Virus record (IMG/VR): IMGVR_UViG_3300020183_000460
Coordinates: 1-23,949 of that record
Source: a virus
Length of the DNA: 23,949 bases
Reading direction: 5' to 3' (one strand)
Shown piece after piece: positions 8,002-17,185 of the stretch; within the stretch, counting starts at the first letter, position 1, and each line of letters begins with the position of its first letter. The notes beneath the pieces are model-generated. The model worked only from the letters and a program-made list of their open reading frames with translations, searched no databases and was not told the DNA's origin. Made by a program: the position numbers and the translations under genes.

Positions 8002-9170
8002 CAAAGCTGTACGCCAAACGGCTTTTAAACTTACTGGGCTCGTTCTGGAGCCGGCTATTTGGCAATGGTGCTCTACTGCGTCAGCTTGTCAGGGGACAGC
8101 TTGTAACACATGAGCAGTCGGAGCAAAACGTCAGTGATCTGGTTAAGTCTGTAGGCAATCAGGAAATTCCCGCAGGACGCACTACTAGTTGGACTAAATT
8201 TGTTTTTAGCTATTACAATCAAACAAAAATTGAGCATGGGGATCCTAATAAGAAGTATGGACCTTATCCAATAATTTACAGTTACGGTCAACTAAATACC
8301 GACGTTATAACTTACGACCTGCCAGAAGAGTTACTGTCTATCCCATTTTTATATGACAATATAGCGCAGCCTACAAAAGTGCTTACCGAAAATATAGATT
8401 ATAAAATTGAAGACAATAAACTCTATTTTAGAACTCCCCTTAGACTAGATGGAAAAGAAACTGTTTTCTACGCTAGAAATGTTGTAAAAGAAGCAGGATT
8501 TACTACTAGTAGACTAGGTTACGCTTTAGGCGTAGCTCTATCGGACGAGGTGTATTCTGTTGTCCCATTTAAGCATCTTTGGAGACTAGGATCATACGGT
8601 CCCAACTACTTAGATATGCTGACTATGTTAGGCTCTTGCGCTAACTCCCCAGTCACACAAAATGACGAGCAGGTTGAGTTAGTTTACGCAGATGGGCCCA
8701 CTACAGTTGTGGTTACTGATAAGGCAGGATACGCTGCCCCTACAGCTAAAATAAACGCACTTAAAGTAGGGCAAGCCATTCCACAAGGCACATCTTTAAC
8801 CAGCAGCCTACAGATCATCCACGATAAAGATGTTTATGTAACGGAAGCTATACCGGCCCCTTACAGAGATCGTAAGACCTTTAAGTACGGTAAAGAGCTA
8901 GCAATCGCTAGTTCTATGGTTATTATCAAGGCAGATATTCAGGGTCCTGCAGCTGCTGCACTTAAAGTTTTTAGGCAAACACTACCTGTTGACGTAAAAG
9001 TCTTAATATTTACCAACATTAATATAGCGGAGCCTATACTTGCAGGCACCGCTTTTGGCTTTGACTGCAAAGCCTCATATAGCATCATTACTCCAGCTCT
9101 TGCTATAAACGAAAGCCAGGTTTCTGTTAAAGCCACTTCCCGGGTAAAATACTCCACCTACGGATATTAA
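7998..9170 (+). CDS. unidentified probable baseplate protein, 390 aa
   Basis: The ATG at 7998 overlaps the J-like stop (ATGA), with GGAG at 7983-7986. An in-frame GTG at 7986 overlaps that ribosome site and is less likely to be the start. The protein has a helical N-terminus (LYAKRLLNLLGSFWSRLFGN), then a beta-rich body with many Tyr residues. It lacks an enzymatic motif. In P2-like operons the next gene after J is I, and in T4 the partner of gp6 is gp7. Position suggests this is the corresponding wedge or fibre-attachment protein, but sequence alone does not confirm it. Confidence 0.45.
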   Translation: MTKLYAKRLLNLLGSFWSRLFGNGALLRQLVRGQLVTHEQSEQNVSDLVKSVGNQEIPAGRTTSWTKFVFSYYNQTKIEHGDPNKKYGPYPIIYSYGQLNTDVITYDLPEELLSIPFLYDNIAQPTKVLTENIDYKIEDNKLYFRTPLRLDGKETVFYARNVVKEAGFTTSRLGYALGVALSDEVYSVVPFKHLWRLGSYGPNYLDMLTMLGSCANSPVTQNDEQVELVYADGPTTVVVTDKAGYAAPTAKINALKVGQAIPQGTSLTSSLQIIHDKDVYVTEAIPAPYRDRKTFKYGKELAIASSMVIIKADIQGPAAAALKVFRQTLPVDVKVLIFTNINIAEPILAGTAFGFDCKASYSIITPALAINESQVSVKATSRVKYSTYGY

Positions 9171-9172
9171 TA

Positions 9173-9676
9173 ATGGTCACAACATTCACAGCAGAACTCC
9201 CCTTAGGAATTGCCAAAGCCGTTGCCGAGCAACCGCATAAAATGTACTTATACTTAGAGTACACAAATACGGTTGGCCATATTCCAACTACATATACAAC
9301 TGCTGCTGCTATTCCTAATTTTTCAAATCCTAAAGACTACTATAAGCAGTTATCAAATAAAAACTACCTGAGAGTCCAAGCCATTAGAGATCCAAATATA
9401 GTCTCGTCTGTAGCAGGCAGCGTATACACAACGTCTACTAACTTCTTTGGACAATCTAGCGGCACTTCAGCTGGGCAGTTGGCTGGAGAACCTTTTGGCA
9501 CAAACTCTATCTGCTACGGGGCAGCACTCGTGCTGGCCGTAGATGAGAGCGAACCTAGTTCCGATGTTGTCTTGGCTAGAGCTTACTTTACCGCAGCTGG
9601 AGAGCGCCTTACCAAAACCGCTAGCTCTGAATTGTTCGTAACCTTCCCACTCACCGTAAGCGTAACGGCACCATAA
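9173..9676 (+). CDS. unidentified structural protein, 167 aa
   Basis: I do not recognise this protein. It starts two bases after the preceding stop (TAATAATGG). It is beta-rich with Thr/Ser/Ala bias, has no membrane segment and contains a single cysteine. A Ser/Gly-rich loop is visible (FFGQSSGTSAGQLAGEPFG). It lies between a probable wedge component and a large fibre-like protein, so a baseplate-fibre connector is plausible. Confidence 0.4.
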   Translation: MVTTFTAELPLGIAKAVAEQPHKMYLYLEYTNTVGHIPTTYTTAAAIPNFSNPKDYYKQLSNKNYLRVQAIRDPNIVSSVAGSVYTTSTNFFGQSSGTSAGQLAGEPFGTNSICYGAALVLAVDESEPSSDVVLARAYFTAAGERLTKTASSELFVTFPLTVSVTAP

Positions 9677-9680
9677 TCCT

Positions 9681-11882
9681 ATGAGCTCCATTCAACCCTG
9701 GCAAAGCGTAATTGAGACGATTAAAAACGGTGAGCCCATCACCGCTGAGGTGGCCAATCGCGCTATTGCTCAGCTGTCTTATCGCACCCAGCACCTCAAG
9801 GATCGCCAGGATGCACAAAGTCTGGCAGCTGCGATCTTCATATCCGGCGCTCCATTTACAGACGACGTAAAGACCGGACATGCGGTTTACTTCAATCCGG
9901 TATCTGCAAAATTTGCTCCAGCTTATGCTGACATGGAGTACAAGGATGGCTATCTGCAAGCCTCAGAAGCTTCTACGGTTGCCGGTATCGTCGTATACAA
10001 GGATACCGCTAACTCCGGCGTCATCGTAGTAGAAGGCTTGGTTAATCCTTCTCTCTACACAGCTATCGACTGCACCGGCGAATCTATCGTCTCTAATCTT
10101 CTTTTAAATCCTGCAGATCGTGGAGTGTTGTATCTGGCCTCAGGGTCTGCAACTGCCGGCTCTCTGACACCTAAGCCCGGCTTACTAAATATCCCTATTT
10201 GCACTCTGCTTGACGATACGCACCTTTTGGTTCGTCCGCCAATCACTTCGCCTTTGGATACTCAGGCTCTTCGCTTTCAATTGACTGCAAGGCCTGCCAC
10301 GCCAGAGCTTATTCTACAGCGCGTCTTTGGTGGAGCAGTAGAAAACTTCCCGGTTCCTGGCGCCGCTTCTGCCCTAACAGTAGGCACTACAGTTCAGCTG
10401 TACAGCCACTCTTATGCAACTCCTGACACTGTAGGAGACATCTACCTTACTGGCGAGGTGCACTCGCTCACCTCAAATGAGTTGCGCCTAGTAGACGTTG
10501 TACTGACTAAGTATGGAATTCAGCAACTTAATGCAAACAGTGCAGACTACGATTTAGTATTTAAAGCTGCTGCGGGCATAGGCCTTGCCGTAAAAGTACC
10601 CAATACCGGCACGGGGTATAGAATTAGCTACGGCGCAAACAGCTCAACAGCAGCTACCATTACATCCTACATCTCTCCGATTGACGCTACTTCGCCTAAC
10701 GTAGGATATTTAATTAAGGGTCAATACGTAGACTCAACTCTACCGGGTTGGATGCCAGCTACATCTCAGTACTTCCCAGACTCTATCATTCCTCCAACCG
10801 CAAAGTATGGCTATAACTTTGCGGCAGATAAAGTTCTACATCAACTATTTCCAGAAACAGTAGTTGGTGCGTATGTCGTATCTAAGAACGGCATAGCCCT
10901 ACCAGACACAACTGTCAAAGCCGGCAGTAACGGCATTTGGTGGGCCGATTCGTTCCTGACAGTACCGTGGAATAAGGTTGGCACTAAGCATGTGTTGCCA
11001 GACACCAACATAAAGTTTGGCGATTGGTCTCTAAACGACGCTAGTCAAATCGTACCTCCTGTTGATCTCACCTTGGTGTACACAAAGCTGGTAAGCGGTG
11101 GCATCAAGGTTGTAACTAGCTTAGAGACACCTGCAGATTCGCCAATTACAATTACAGATCCAGACGGCAGACCTGCAACAAACGGCCCACTGATTATCAA
11201 GGCAGGCTTTACAGTCACCGATGCTTCTAATACAGAGCCTGGATCTCTGGTCGTCAAGGACATTACCAACTTCACGATGAAGCGTGGCCGTGTGGTGGAG
11301 AAGCTCATCGCAGGTACAAACATAAGTCTCAACTCCACATTTGCCGGAGGTCAAGGCGAAGTGACAGTTGGGGTGGTGGGTCTTGACGGTAAGCTGGAAG
11401 GGCAGCCGGATATCTTGACAATTGATGATGTCCTTATTGAGAAGGACTCGGCAACAAATGTCTTCTATTCTTCAATGCCGCCCGCTAAAAACTCGTCAAT
11501 TCTTGGCAAGGTAGATATTCCTGCTTATCTAGACGGTAACTACAAGTTAAATCTTGTTATTACATTCTTGGCGCTGCATGCTTCTGGCGCCTCAGCTATG
11601 CCTAACTTAGAGCTTAGCTGGGTAAACATGAAGCCACCACCGACTGCGCAAAAGTACAATCTAACAAACTCTACTCATGTTACGAGTGGCGCAATTTCTG
11701 GGGGATTGCCAATCCTAACTGGAACGGCAATACCTAAAGACTACTTTATTAAAACCGTAGAGCTGGACACCGCATACGCAGGAGGCGAGATCTTCTTCCG
11801 GCTTGCTCGATCGTCATCGGACGCCTACACCGGTAAGGTAGGAATTCTTTCTCTGCGGTATAGATTTATAAAGTTTACTTAA
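9681..11882 (+). CDS. large fibre-like / baseplate appendage protein, 733 aa
   Basis: The N-terminus (IKNGEPITAEVANRAIAQLS, then YRTQHLKDRQDA) matches a recurring fibre attachment helix in which 'nGepv.A...NR...L..Rt..Lk.r.d' anchors a fibre to the baseplate. The body is a long series of beta segments with few cysteines. Around residues 540-565 there is LIAGTNISLNSTFAGGQGEV, a fibre-type turn-strand motif also seen in the next five proteins. The C-terminal ~130 residues form a separate beta domain. Probable role: a receptor-binding or baseplate-periphery fibre. No lyase, lysozyme or pectate-lyase-type active site is evident. Fibre-type architecture is fairly likely. The exact role is unknown. 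Confidence 0.5.
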   Translation: MSSIQPWQSVIETIKNGEPITAEVANRAIAQLSYRTQHLKDRQDAQSLAAAIFISGAPFTDDVKTGHAVYFNPVSAKFAPAYADMEYKDGYLQASEASTVAGIVVYKDTANSGVIVVEGLVNPSLYTAIDCTGESIVSNLLLNPADRGVLYLASGSATAGSLTPKPGLLNIPICTLLDDTHLLVRPPITSPLDTQALRFQLTARPATPELILQRVFGGAVENFPVPGAASALTVGTTVQLYSHSYATPDTVGDIYLTGEVHSLTSNELRLVDVVLTKYGIQQLNANSADYDLVFKAAAGIGLAVKVPNTGTGYRISYGANSSTAATITSYISPIDATSPNVGYLIKGQYVDSTLPGWMPATSQYFPDSIIPPTAKYGYNFAADKVLHQLFPETVVGAYVVSKNGIALPDTTVKAGSNGIWWADSFLTVPWNKVGTKHVLPDTNIKFGDWSLNDASQIVPPVDLTLVYTKLVSGGIKVVTSLETPADSPITITDPDGRPATNGPLIIKAGFTVTDASNTEPGSLVVKDITNFTMKRGRVVEKLIAGTNISLNSTFAGGQGEVTVGVVGLDGKLEGQPDILTIDDVLIEKDSATNVFYSSMPPAKNSSILGKVDIPAYLDGNYKLNLVITFLALHASGASAMPNLELSWVNMKPPPTAQKYNLTNSTHVTSGAISGGLPILTGTAIPKDYFIKTVELDTAYAGGEIFFRLARSSSDAYTGKVGILSLRYRFIKFT

Positions 11883-11891
11883 AATTGATAT

Positions 11892-11926
11892 AAGCCAGGC
11901 GTTCAGTAAACTAGGCTTCCTGGCTT
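11892..11926 (+). repeat. perfect 8-bp inverted repeat (RNA hairpin) in the only operon gap
   Basis: AAGCCAGG at 11892-11899 and CCTGGCTT at 11919-11926 are exact reverse complements separated by 19 bases. They fill most of the 53-base gap between the 733-aa fibre gene and the paralogous appendage genes. No T-run follows, so it is not a classical intrinsic terminator. The ribosome site GGAG at 11927-11930 begins directly after the stem, so the hairpin could affect translation of the next gene, RNA processing or transcript stability. Confidence 0.6.
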
Positions 11927-11935
11927 GGAGGCTTT

Positions 11936-12898
11936 ATGTCTGCAATAATTGGAACTGAATGGCTAAACTCAAACTCACTAAGAAACTATCCTCTTAGTCA
12001 GCTAGCGACACAACAAGCCAACAACTCCTCGTTTGAAATGCCAAACGAGTTGTTTGTTGATATGAAGTTAGCGGTACCCTATATAGCTGGACTTAAACCT
12101 GCCGGCTTCTATATCAGCTCTATTACGGTCTACCCTCAAGGCTTTGTCTTTGAGTTGGGATACGACGGAGAGTTCCAGGCTCCGAGTATTGCCGTATCCT
12201 CTCCTGTGGCATTTGCGGGGTTTACGCAAAATACCTCAGTGACGATTAAGGGTATCTCCTCCAGCTCTATCTACGATTTTTCTCAAATCTCCGGCGTGGC
12301 GGTTATCGGAGACGTAACAAAACTACAAGGTGCCGTAGGCACTCTTACTTTTAATCTAGCGGGCTCTCGGCTAGAGTCAACGGTTGTCAGCTTTGGGCTT
12401 AAGAGAATTAGTGGAATTAGAGTTGTCAACTCCGGATTTACTACACCAGTTCTATCGGGCCAGATCTCGCTACAAAGCGGGTCGAATCACAGTATTGCAG
12501 TTACTTCCTCGCCTGAGTACAGCTCTTTACGGTTTAATGCTGTAGACGGAGGGGGCCTGGCAGAAACTTGCGACTGCAACGATATTGAACTGAGCCCCTG
12601 TATTCGAACAATAAACGGCATACAAGGTGATGCCCAGGGGAACATTGCTATTGTCGGCGGAGACTGTGTCTCTGTTGTAACAAGCAGCGACGGTATCAGC
12701 ATATCGGATACTTGCGCAAAGCCTTGCTGTGGTTGTAACGAGTTGCAGGTTGTCGTAACTGATACTGAAAACCTGAATGATCGACTTACAGAGCTTGCTT
12801 TGCAAATCACGCAATTAGCCTCATCTGTAGCCAATCTACAGAACGTATGTCTTAGCTCTTCTACTGACCCAACTAGCTGCGCGCAGGATCCAGGTTGA
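11936..12898 (+). CDS. appendage protein of the tandem family, member 1, 320 aa
   Basis: This is the shortest clear statement of the family architecture. Residues 8-19 (EWLNSNSLRNYP) form the N-terminal signature, part of a ~70-residue domain shared with the genes at 14804, 16351 and 17186. Residues 100-205 are beta-rich. Residues 212-260 contain CDCNDIELSPCIRTINGIQG then GNIAIVGGDCVSVVTS, a fibre-type 'ING...GNI.I' motif. CAKPCCGC follows at 260-267, and a heptad-like coiled coil occupies ~276-304 (LNDRLTELALQITQLASSVA), ending in a Cys-containing tail. The layout suggests a baseplate-anchored short fibre that trimerises through its C-terminus, with cysteines binding metal or forming disulfides. 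Function is inferred from module order. I know of no exact match. Confidence 0.5.
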   Translation: MSAIIGTEWLNSNSLRNYPLSQLATQQANNSSFEMPNELFVDMKLAVPYIAGLKPAGFYISSITVYPQGFVFELGYDGEFQAPSIAVSSPVAFAGFTQNTSVTIKGISSSSIYDFSQISGVAVIGDVTKLQGAVGTLTFNLAGSRLESTVVSFGLKRISGIRVVNSGFTTPVLSGQISLQSGSNHSIAVTSSPEYSSLRFNAVDGGGLAETCDCNDIELSPCIRTINGIQGDAQGNIAIVGGDCVSVVTSSDGISISDTCAKPCCGCNELQVVVTDTENLNDRLTELALQITQLASSVANLQNVCLSSSTDPTSCAQDPG

Positions 12899-12899
12899 T

Positions 12900-14795
12900 A
12901 TGGCACTACGTAAATACGCTGCAGGCTTTCTTGAGGAGTGCGAGTCTAATGGCTTGCCGTTTTTAACAACGGCAGCTAATGGCAATCCTCCTATTATTGC
13001 TTTTAAAGTATTTGGTTCATTCAGCCCCAGCATGGCTTATCTGGAGCACGTAACTATTACGTCAACTTTAGGGGCAGGGCCTAGACTAAAGTGCAATGTA
13101 ATAACTGGATCTGGTCCTTTATTTACAAGACAAAACTTTGAGACCGCCACCTCAACCACAGGTGGCTCGTATTCGTCTACGGCTAGATTCTACATAACCG
13201 AAGAGTCCGTAGGCGGATATACCCACGGTCTGTTAGCGGATACGCAAAAGGGCGTTTACATAACCTATGTAATTTTAGAGGACGTGGGATTCGACTCCTA
13301 TCCTATTAGCACATACTCTCTTGCTCCATTCTGCCTAGAGCCAGAGCTTGGAGCTGTAGCGGTAGATGTAAACAATAATCTCTTACCTACTAAGCCTATC
13401 TGGATTACCGAAGGCTACAACTACGCTTTAGACTACTCTGCAGAAGATCCTGCAAGTGTGTCTTTTGCTGTAAGTCCCGGCGCTGGAGCAGGACTAGTGC
13501 CCTGCAACGATGCCATAGAGCCTGACGATGTCATTAGACGTATTAACGGACAAGAGGCAAACGACAAGGGGGAGTACGGATTTCAGGCTGAGTCTGCGGA
13601 CTGCATAACGGTAGATAGCCGATATCTGCCAAACGGCCCAGAAATTGCCGTAAACGCACACTGCGCCCCTTGCTGTCGTTGTCAAGATTACAAAGACACC
13701 TCAGAGTACATCAAAGGTGTAGCGCTGCTGTACTACAAAGCAGTAAAGAAACTTAAAGCACTTATCGCAGAGTACAACAGCGTATCCCAGCAGTTTAAGA
13801 ATAGAGCAGCCTGTTGCCCTACCTTCGGTTCGTTTACGCCGCGGTTCAGAATGTGGCCTCAGCAGAATTTTAAGCTTCAGATCCAGGCTATGGCGGAAAA
13901 CAACACCGGACACACCATCCGAGCGTTAAGCATGAAACTAAAGCATGCTGTTACGTCGGCAAACGACATGTCCGCTACTGATGAAAACGGCAACGTATAC
14001 ACCGTTCAAAGGGATCAACCTCTCGCCGTCATTCCGATTTCAGAAGCTTCGTATCTATACTATAAAAATTTAAACCCAACATCAAAGGGATTACAGTTTA
14101 GCATAGAGTCACAAGGTGTAGTTGAAACCAATGTAAATCTAGTAACGTTGCAGGGATTGTCTTCTTGCCAGCCAGAGCAGCCTACGGATATTCCTTCTTG
14201 TACTGGTTATCTGATGATGACTTCAGGCGTAGTCATCGTAGACCCTATCTTTAGAAAAATTGTTAATCTTAATGGAAGTCCTGGCTCCGTAAACATCAAC
14301 CTTACTTTTACTTACTACGGCAGTTCTCCAAGTCCAGCAGAATCTCCCTGCGGCGCAGCACAAAATAGAATCATTGCTGAAAACGTAATTAAACAAGTAG
14401 CGATGCCCCCAAATAAGAAGTCAGTAAATCCCTGCCCTCCGGCAACCGGATCTTATGTGACTGTAGGATCAGATAGAAGCCTGGCTATCAAGTTCTCAGA
14501 TGCAGTTCACGGGGTAGGGTCTCTCACGTTAATTTATAGAACTTTTGCAGACAATACTTGGACTACCGCCTCAAGCACCTCTATTGACCTGGATCTTACT
14601 GGTCAGTTTGAGGCGCCGCTGGGCAGTATTCCTGCCCAATACACTGGTGCAGTGCAGGTTGTAGTAAAGTACACCCCTCCTGCGGCAGGAGAACCGGGAG
14701 CATTTGTAACTAAGTGCAAGGCTGTTGATGCGTCGGACGACGAAGTCGATATTCCAGCAGAAGGTTTTGAGACTGCAGCAACCTTGCTGCTATAA
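12900..14795 (+). CDS. appendage protein of the tandem family, member 2 (divergent N-terminus), 631 aa
   Basis: It shares the Cys/ING module with the previous protein but has a different N-terminus. Residues 202-222 contain PCNDAIEPDD, then VIRRINGQEANDKGEYGF, and residues ~233-261 contain DCITV and CAPCCRC. The order is the same as in the 320-aa protein (CND, ING, DC, CCxC). A helical segment (~265-302, YYKAVKKLKALIAEYNSVSQ) follows, then a second Cys pair (ACCP, ~304-307) and about 320 residues of beta-rich sequence. The N-terminal NxxRxYP signature is missing. Probably an appendage protein with an extended distal part. It is coupled to its neighbours with 1-8 base gaps. Confidence 0.48.
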   Translation: MALRKYAAGFLEECESNGLPFLTTAANGNPPIIAFKVFGSFSPSMAYLEHVTITSTLGAGPRLKCNVITGSGPLFTRQNFETATSTTGGSYSSTARFYITEESVGGYTHGLLADTQKGVYITYVILEDVGFDSYPISTYSLAPFCLEPELGAVAVDVNNNLLPTKPIWITEGYNYALDYSAEDPASVSFAVSPGAGAGLVPCNDAIEPDDVIRRINGQEANDKGEYGFQAESADCITVDSRYLPNGPEIAVNAHCAPCCRCQDYKDTSEYIKGVALLYYKAVKKLKALIAEYNSVSQQFKNRAACCPTFGSFTPRFRMWPQQNFKLQIQAMAENNTGHTIRALSMKLKHAVTSANDMSATDENGNVYTVQRDQPLAVIPISEASYLYYKNLNPTSKGLQFSIESQGVVETNVNLVTLQGLSSCQPEQPTDIPSCTGYLMMTSGVVIVDPIFRKIVNLNGSPGSVNINLTFTYYGSSPSPAESPCGAAQNRIIAENVIKQVAMPPNKKSVNPCPPATGSYVTVGSDRSLAIKFSDAVHGVGSLTLIYRTFADNTWTTASSTSIDLDLTGQFEAPLGSIPAQYTGAVQVVVKYTPPAAGEPGAFVTKCKAVDASDDEVDIPAEGFETAATLLL

Positions 14796-14803
14796 GGAAT
14801 GCC

Positions 14804-16354
14804 ATGAAAGTAGTTAGCAGAGATTTTCTTAACGACAACGAGTACCGCTCATATCCGGTAGACGATAGAGCTACATTTGAGCCTTACTCTAATACAGATG
14901 TATCGGCTGTAAATTCTTTGCTATCTGATATTAAGTTAATTCTGCCGGGGTCTATTGCTGCATGTGCGTTTATTGCCAGCGTTAAAGTGACTAATGCACT
15001 CGTCACTTTAACAATTATGGGATCTCAGGCGCATCCATTCTCGCCAAATACTCCAGCGGCAACACTTACCAATGAGCAATACTCAGTATTAGGTGCATTT
15101 GTTTTAGCTACAGTGCAGGTACGCCGTAGTTCTAGCCTGCCAGGATCTGTAGTTGAGATTCAATCCGATGTGCCTGGTGTAGGCGGTTGGGTTGTATTTG
15201 GATCTGGAATTCTTAACCCGGGGTCTTGGTCTTTCTCCGGGCCTCAGGCTTCAATGATTTCAGATCAATGCGTAACTCGCTACGAATACGGCGGCGTTAC
15301 TAGCATCGGCCGTCTTAACTTTAATACGGCAGTAGACGGACAAGTTCAACTAGTAGGGCAAAACGGAATTGAAGTGGTGCCTGATGACAAGGGCCTTGCT
15401 ATTCAATTTAGCGGGACTAAAGGGGAGATACGGCAAAGCCTGCAATCCTATCTTGGACAATGCGGGGGCAGACCGGAATCAAATACCTGTGCATTTACGG
15501 CTATTAAAACCATTAATGGATTAGTGCCTCAAGGACAGGATAGAGAACTGGTAATCGTATTGGATAAACCCTTATACGCTACATATGAGGGATCCGGAGA
15601 TAAGGAAATTGTTGTCGTCTCCTCTGATCTAGAGTTGTCTGCCTTCTGCAAGGGTCGCATCGATATACCTGAAAGCTGCAACACTGCTCAAGGATTTACA
15701 GAATTTACAACCAGAGCCTACACGGTAACTCCCACAAGAGTAGCTTTAAGTCCCAATACAAAACTTACATTTGAAATTATTGTAAATGGCTTAGTGCAGT
15801 CTTACAGATTTACCTACACGCAACAGCATCCTACTCGCGAAGCTATAGCAGTATTTACCAGCAACACCCCCATAGTCGCATTTGGTGAGACGTTGTTGTA
15901 CCTACATGTGGATGAGGTTTTGTCTGAGTGGCAGCTCTACGACAATGCAGGTCCAAGCCTTGTAGGGTTTGGTCCGATTGCTACTAACCTTCGTAGCGAA
16001 TCAGATATTGTCTATCAGGGCTCGCAATACCACATGACCTTAGGGCCAACGACAATTTATGATCAACTGGGAATCACTCAACTCATTGTTGGTATTCAGG
16101 CTCCAGATAGTTTTGAAGAAGCCGGAACTTATATACGTAAAAGCTACGGTAGATATGAGCATATATCTAACCCTGGTTATTACGTTGAAATTCAGGGAGC
16201 CCCTAATGACGTATGGGCAGTTAACAACAATGGGCTATTGCTAGCAGCAGGTACTTTAGACAACGACGGTAGAGGCGTGCAAACTCAAACTTACGTTAGA
16301 TCAAACGGCGAATCTGCTATTAGATCTATAGTCATACTAGGAGTTACTTCGTGA
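14804..16354 (+). CDS. appendage protein of the tandem family, member 3, 516 aa
   Basis: The N-terminus has the family signature DFLNDNEYRSYPVDD (residues 7-21), followed by SDIKLILPGS (41-50), which aligns with VDMKLAVPYI of the 320-aa protein. The beta/turn motif occurs at ~180-203 (DGQVQLVGQNGIEVVPDDKG), and a second ING motif at 238-240 is flanked by cysteines (GQCGG, NTCAF). The C-terminal ~250 residues are beta-rich and not recognised. A good ribosome site (AAGGA) lies just before the ATG, and the end overlaps the next gene as GTGA. Probably an adhesion or decoration fibre attached through its N-terminal domain. Confidence 0.48.
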   Translation: MKVVSRDFLNDNEYRSYPVDDRATFEPYSNTDVSAVNSLLSDIKLILPGSIAACAFIASVKVTNALVTLTIMGSQAHPFSPNTPAATLTNEQYSVLGAFVLATVQVRRSSSLPGSVVEIQSDVPGVGGWVVFGSGILNPGSWSFSGPQASMISDQCVTRYEYGGVTSIGRLNFNTAVDGQVQLVGQNGIEVVPDDKGLAIQFSGTKGEIRQSLQSYLGQCGGRPESNTCAFTAIKTINGLVPQGQDRELVIVLDKPLYATYEGSGDKEIVVVSSDLELSAFCKGRIDIPESCNTAQGFTEFTTRAYTVTPTRVALSPNTKLTFEIIVNGLVQSYRFTYTQQHPTREAIAVFTSNTPIVAFGETLLYLHVDEVLSEWQLYDNAGPSLVGFGPIATNLRSESDIVYQGSQYHMTLGPTTIYDQLGITQLIVGIQAPDSFEEAGTYIRKSYGRYEHISNPGYYVEIQGAPNDVWAVNNNGLLLAAGTLDNDGRGVQTQTYVRSNGESAIRSIVILGVTS

Positions 16355-17184
16355 ACCCTATCCCCCATTTAGAGTGGCGTAATCTTAACTCTAATAGAAA
16401 CTATCCGTTTATGGATAGCAGCAGCCTTATTTTTGATGGTGGATTTATCCCGCAGAGCTGGATAGTAGATGCTCGCATTTACGCACGGGGAAACTACTCT
16501 GAGGGACAACCTTGCTACATCAGCAAGATGGTAAGAACAAATACACTGGTTGCCCTTGAGGTATCTGCAAGCTCTGGATTTGTTTTGGGCGAGGCTGTAA
16601 TTAAGTTCGGAGAAACAAAAGACATAATTTCTATCTTCGACGGCAGTGTCCTAGCCGGATGTCTAGTGATAGACCCCGCCAGAAGCTCACTGCTGCAATC
16701 TGTAGACGAAGGCGAATACTCTTTGACGGCAGACTCTGCTACGTTTCTACCTGCTGTCTGTGAATACCTGCCTGAGACGCAAGTTCAATCTATTAATAGT
16801 AAATCTGCAAATGTGATGCTTACAGGTAATGAGGGAATTAAAGTAGAAAGCCTTAATGGTACTACTATTAAAATTAGTATCTTAGGCGACCCCCACTTTA
16901 CTAGATACGAGTGCGTAGTAAATGCCGACTCTGCTCCAGCGGAAGTATTAGATCTAAACGGAGTGTTTCTTAAAAATCTAACAATCGTACACTACGTTAA
17001 ATCTGCAGCGGGAGCATTGCTGGGACCTTTTGTAAGCAAGCTAAAACAAAAGCCGGACGGCTCTGTTGTACTGGCTCTCAAGACAAAAGAGTTTGAAGCG
17101 GGTAGCTCTGAGCCAGACATGCGTCCGGCCTTTAGAATAACCACCGAAGGTAATTCTCTTATATTTAGTATGGCAGGCGGATGA
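16351..17184 (+). CDS. appendage protein of the tandem family, member 4, 277 aa
   Basis: A GTG start overlaps the previous stop (GTGA), supported by TAGGAG upstream. Residues 8-22 (EWRNLNSNRNYPFMD) give the clearest copy of the N-terminal signature. IVDARIYARG (38-47) and a Tyr-Ile strand align with the other members. The beta/turn motif is at ~147-178 (SINSKSANVMLTGNEGIKVE, then TIKISILG). The remaining 100 residues are a small beta domain. Only a few cysteines are present, and the CCxC element of members 1 and 2 is absent. Probably a short appendage with its own distal domain. Confidence 0.48.
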   Translation: MNPIPHLEWRNLNSNRNYPFMDSSSLIFDGGFIPQSWIVDARIYARGNYSEGQPCYISKMVRTNTLVALEVSASSGFVLGEAVIKFGETKDIISIFDGSVLAGCLVIDPARSSLLQSVDEGEYSLTADSATFLPAVCEYLPETQVQSINSKSANVMLTGNEGIKVESLNGTTIKISILGDPHFTRYECVVNADSAPAEVLDLNGVFLKNLTIVHYVKSAAGALLGPFVSKLKQKPDGSVVLALKTKEFEAGSSEPDMRPAFRITTEGNSLIFSMAGG

Positions 17185-17185
17185 C

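Noticed and set aside
11892-11926. Intrinsic terminator
   Set aside because: The stem is 8 bp with a 19-base loop and no T-run follows. The ribosome site of the next gene follows directly.
12487-12906. Leftward 139-residue open frame under the first appendage gene
   Set aside because: Antisense to a gene with recognisable motifs, with random composition and no operon partners.
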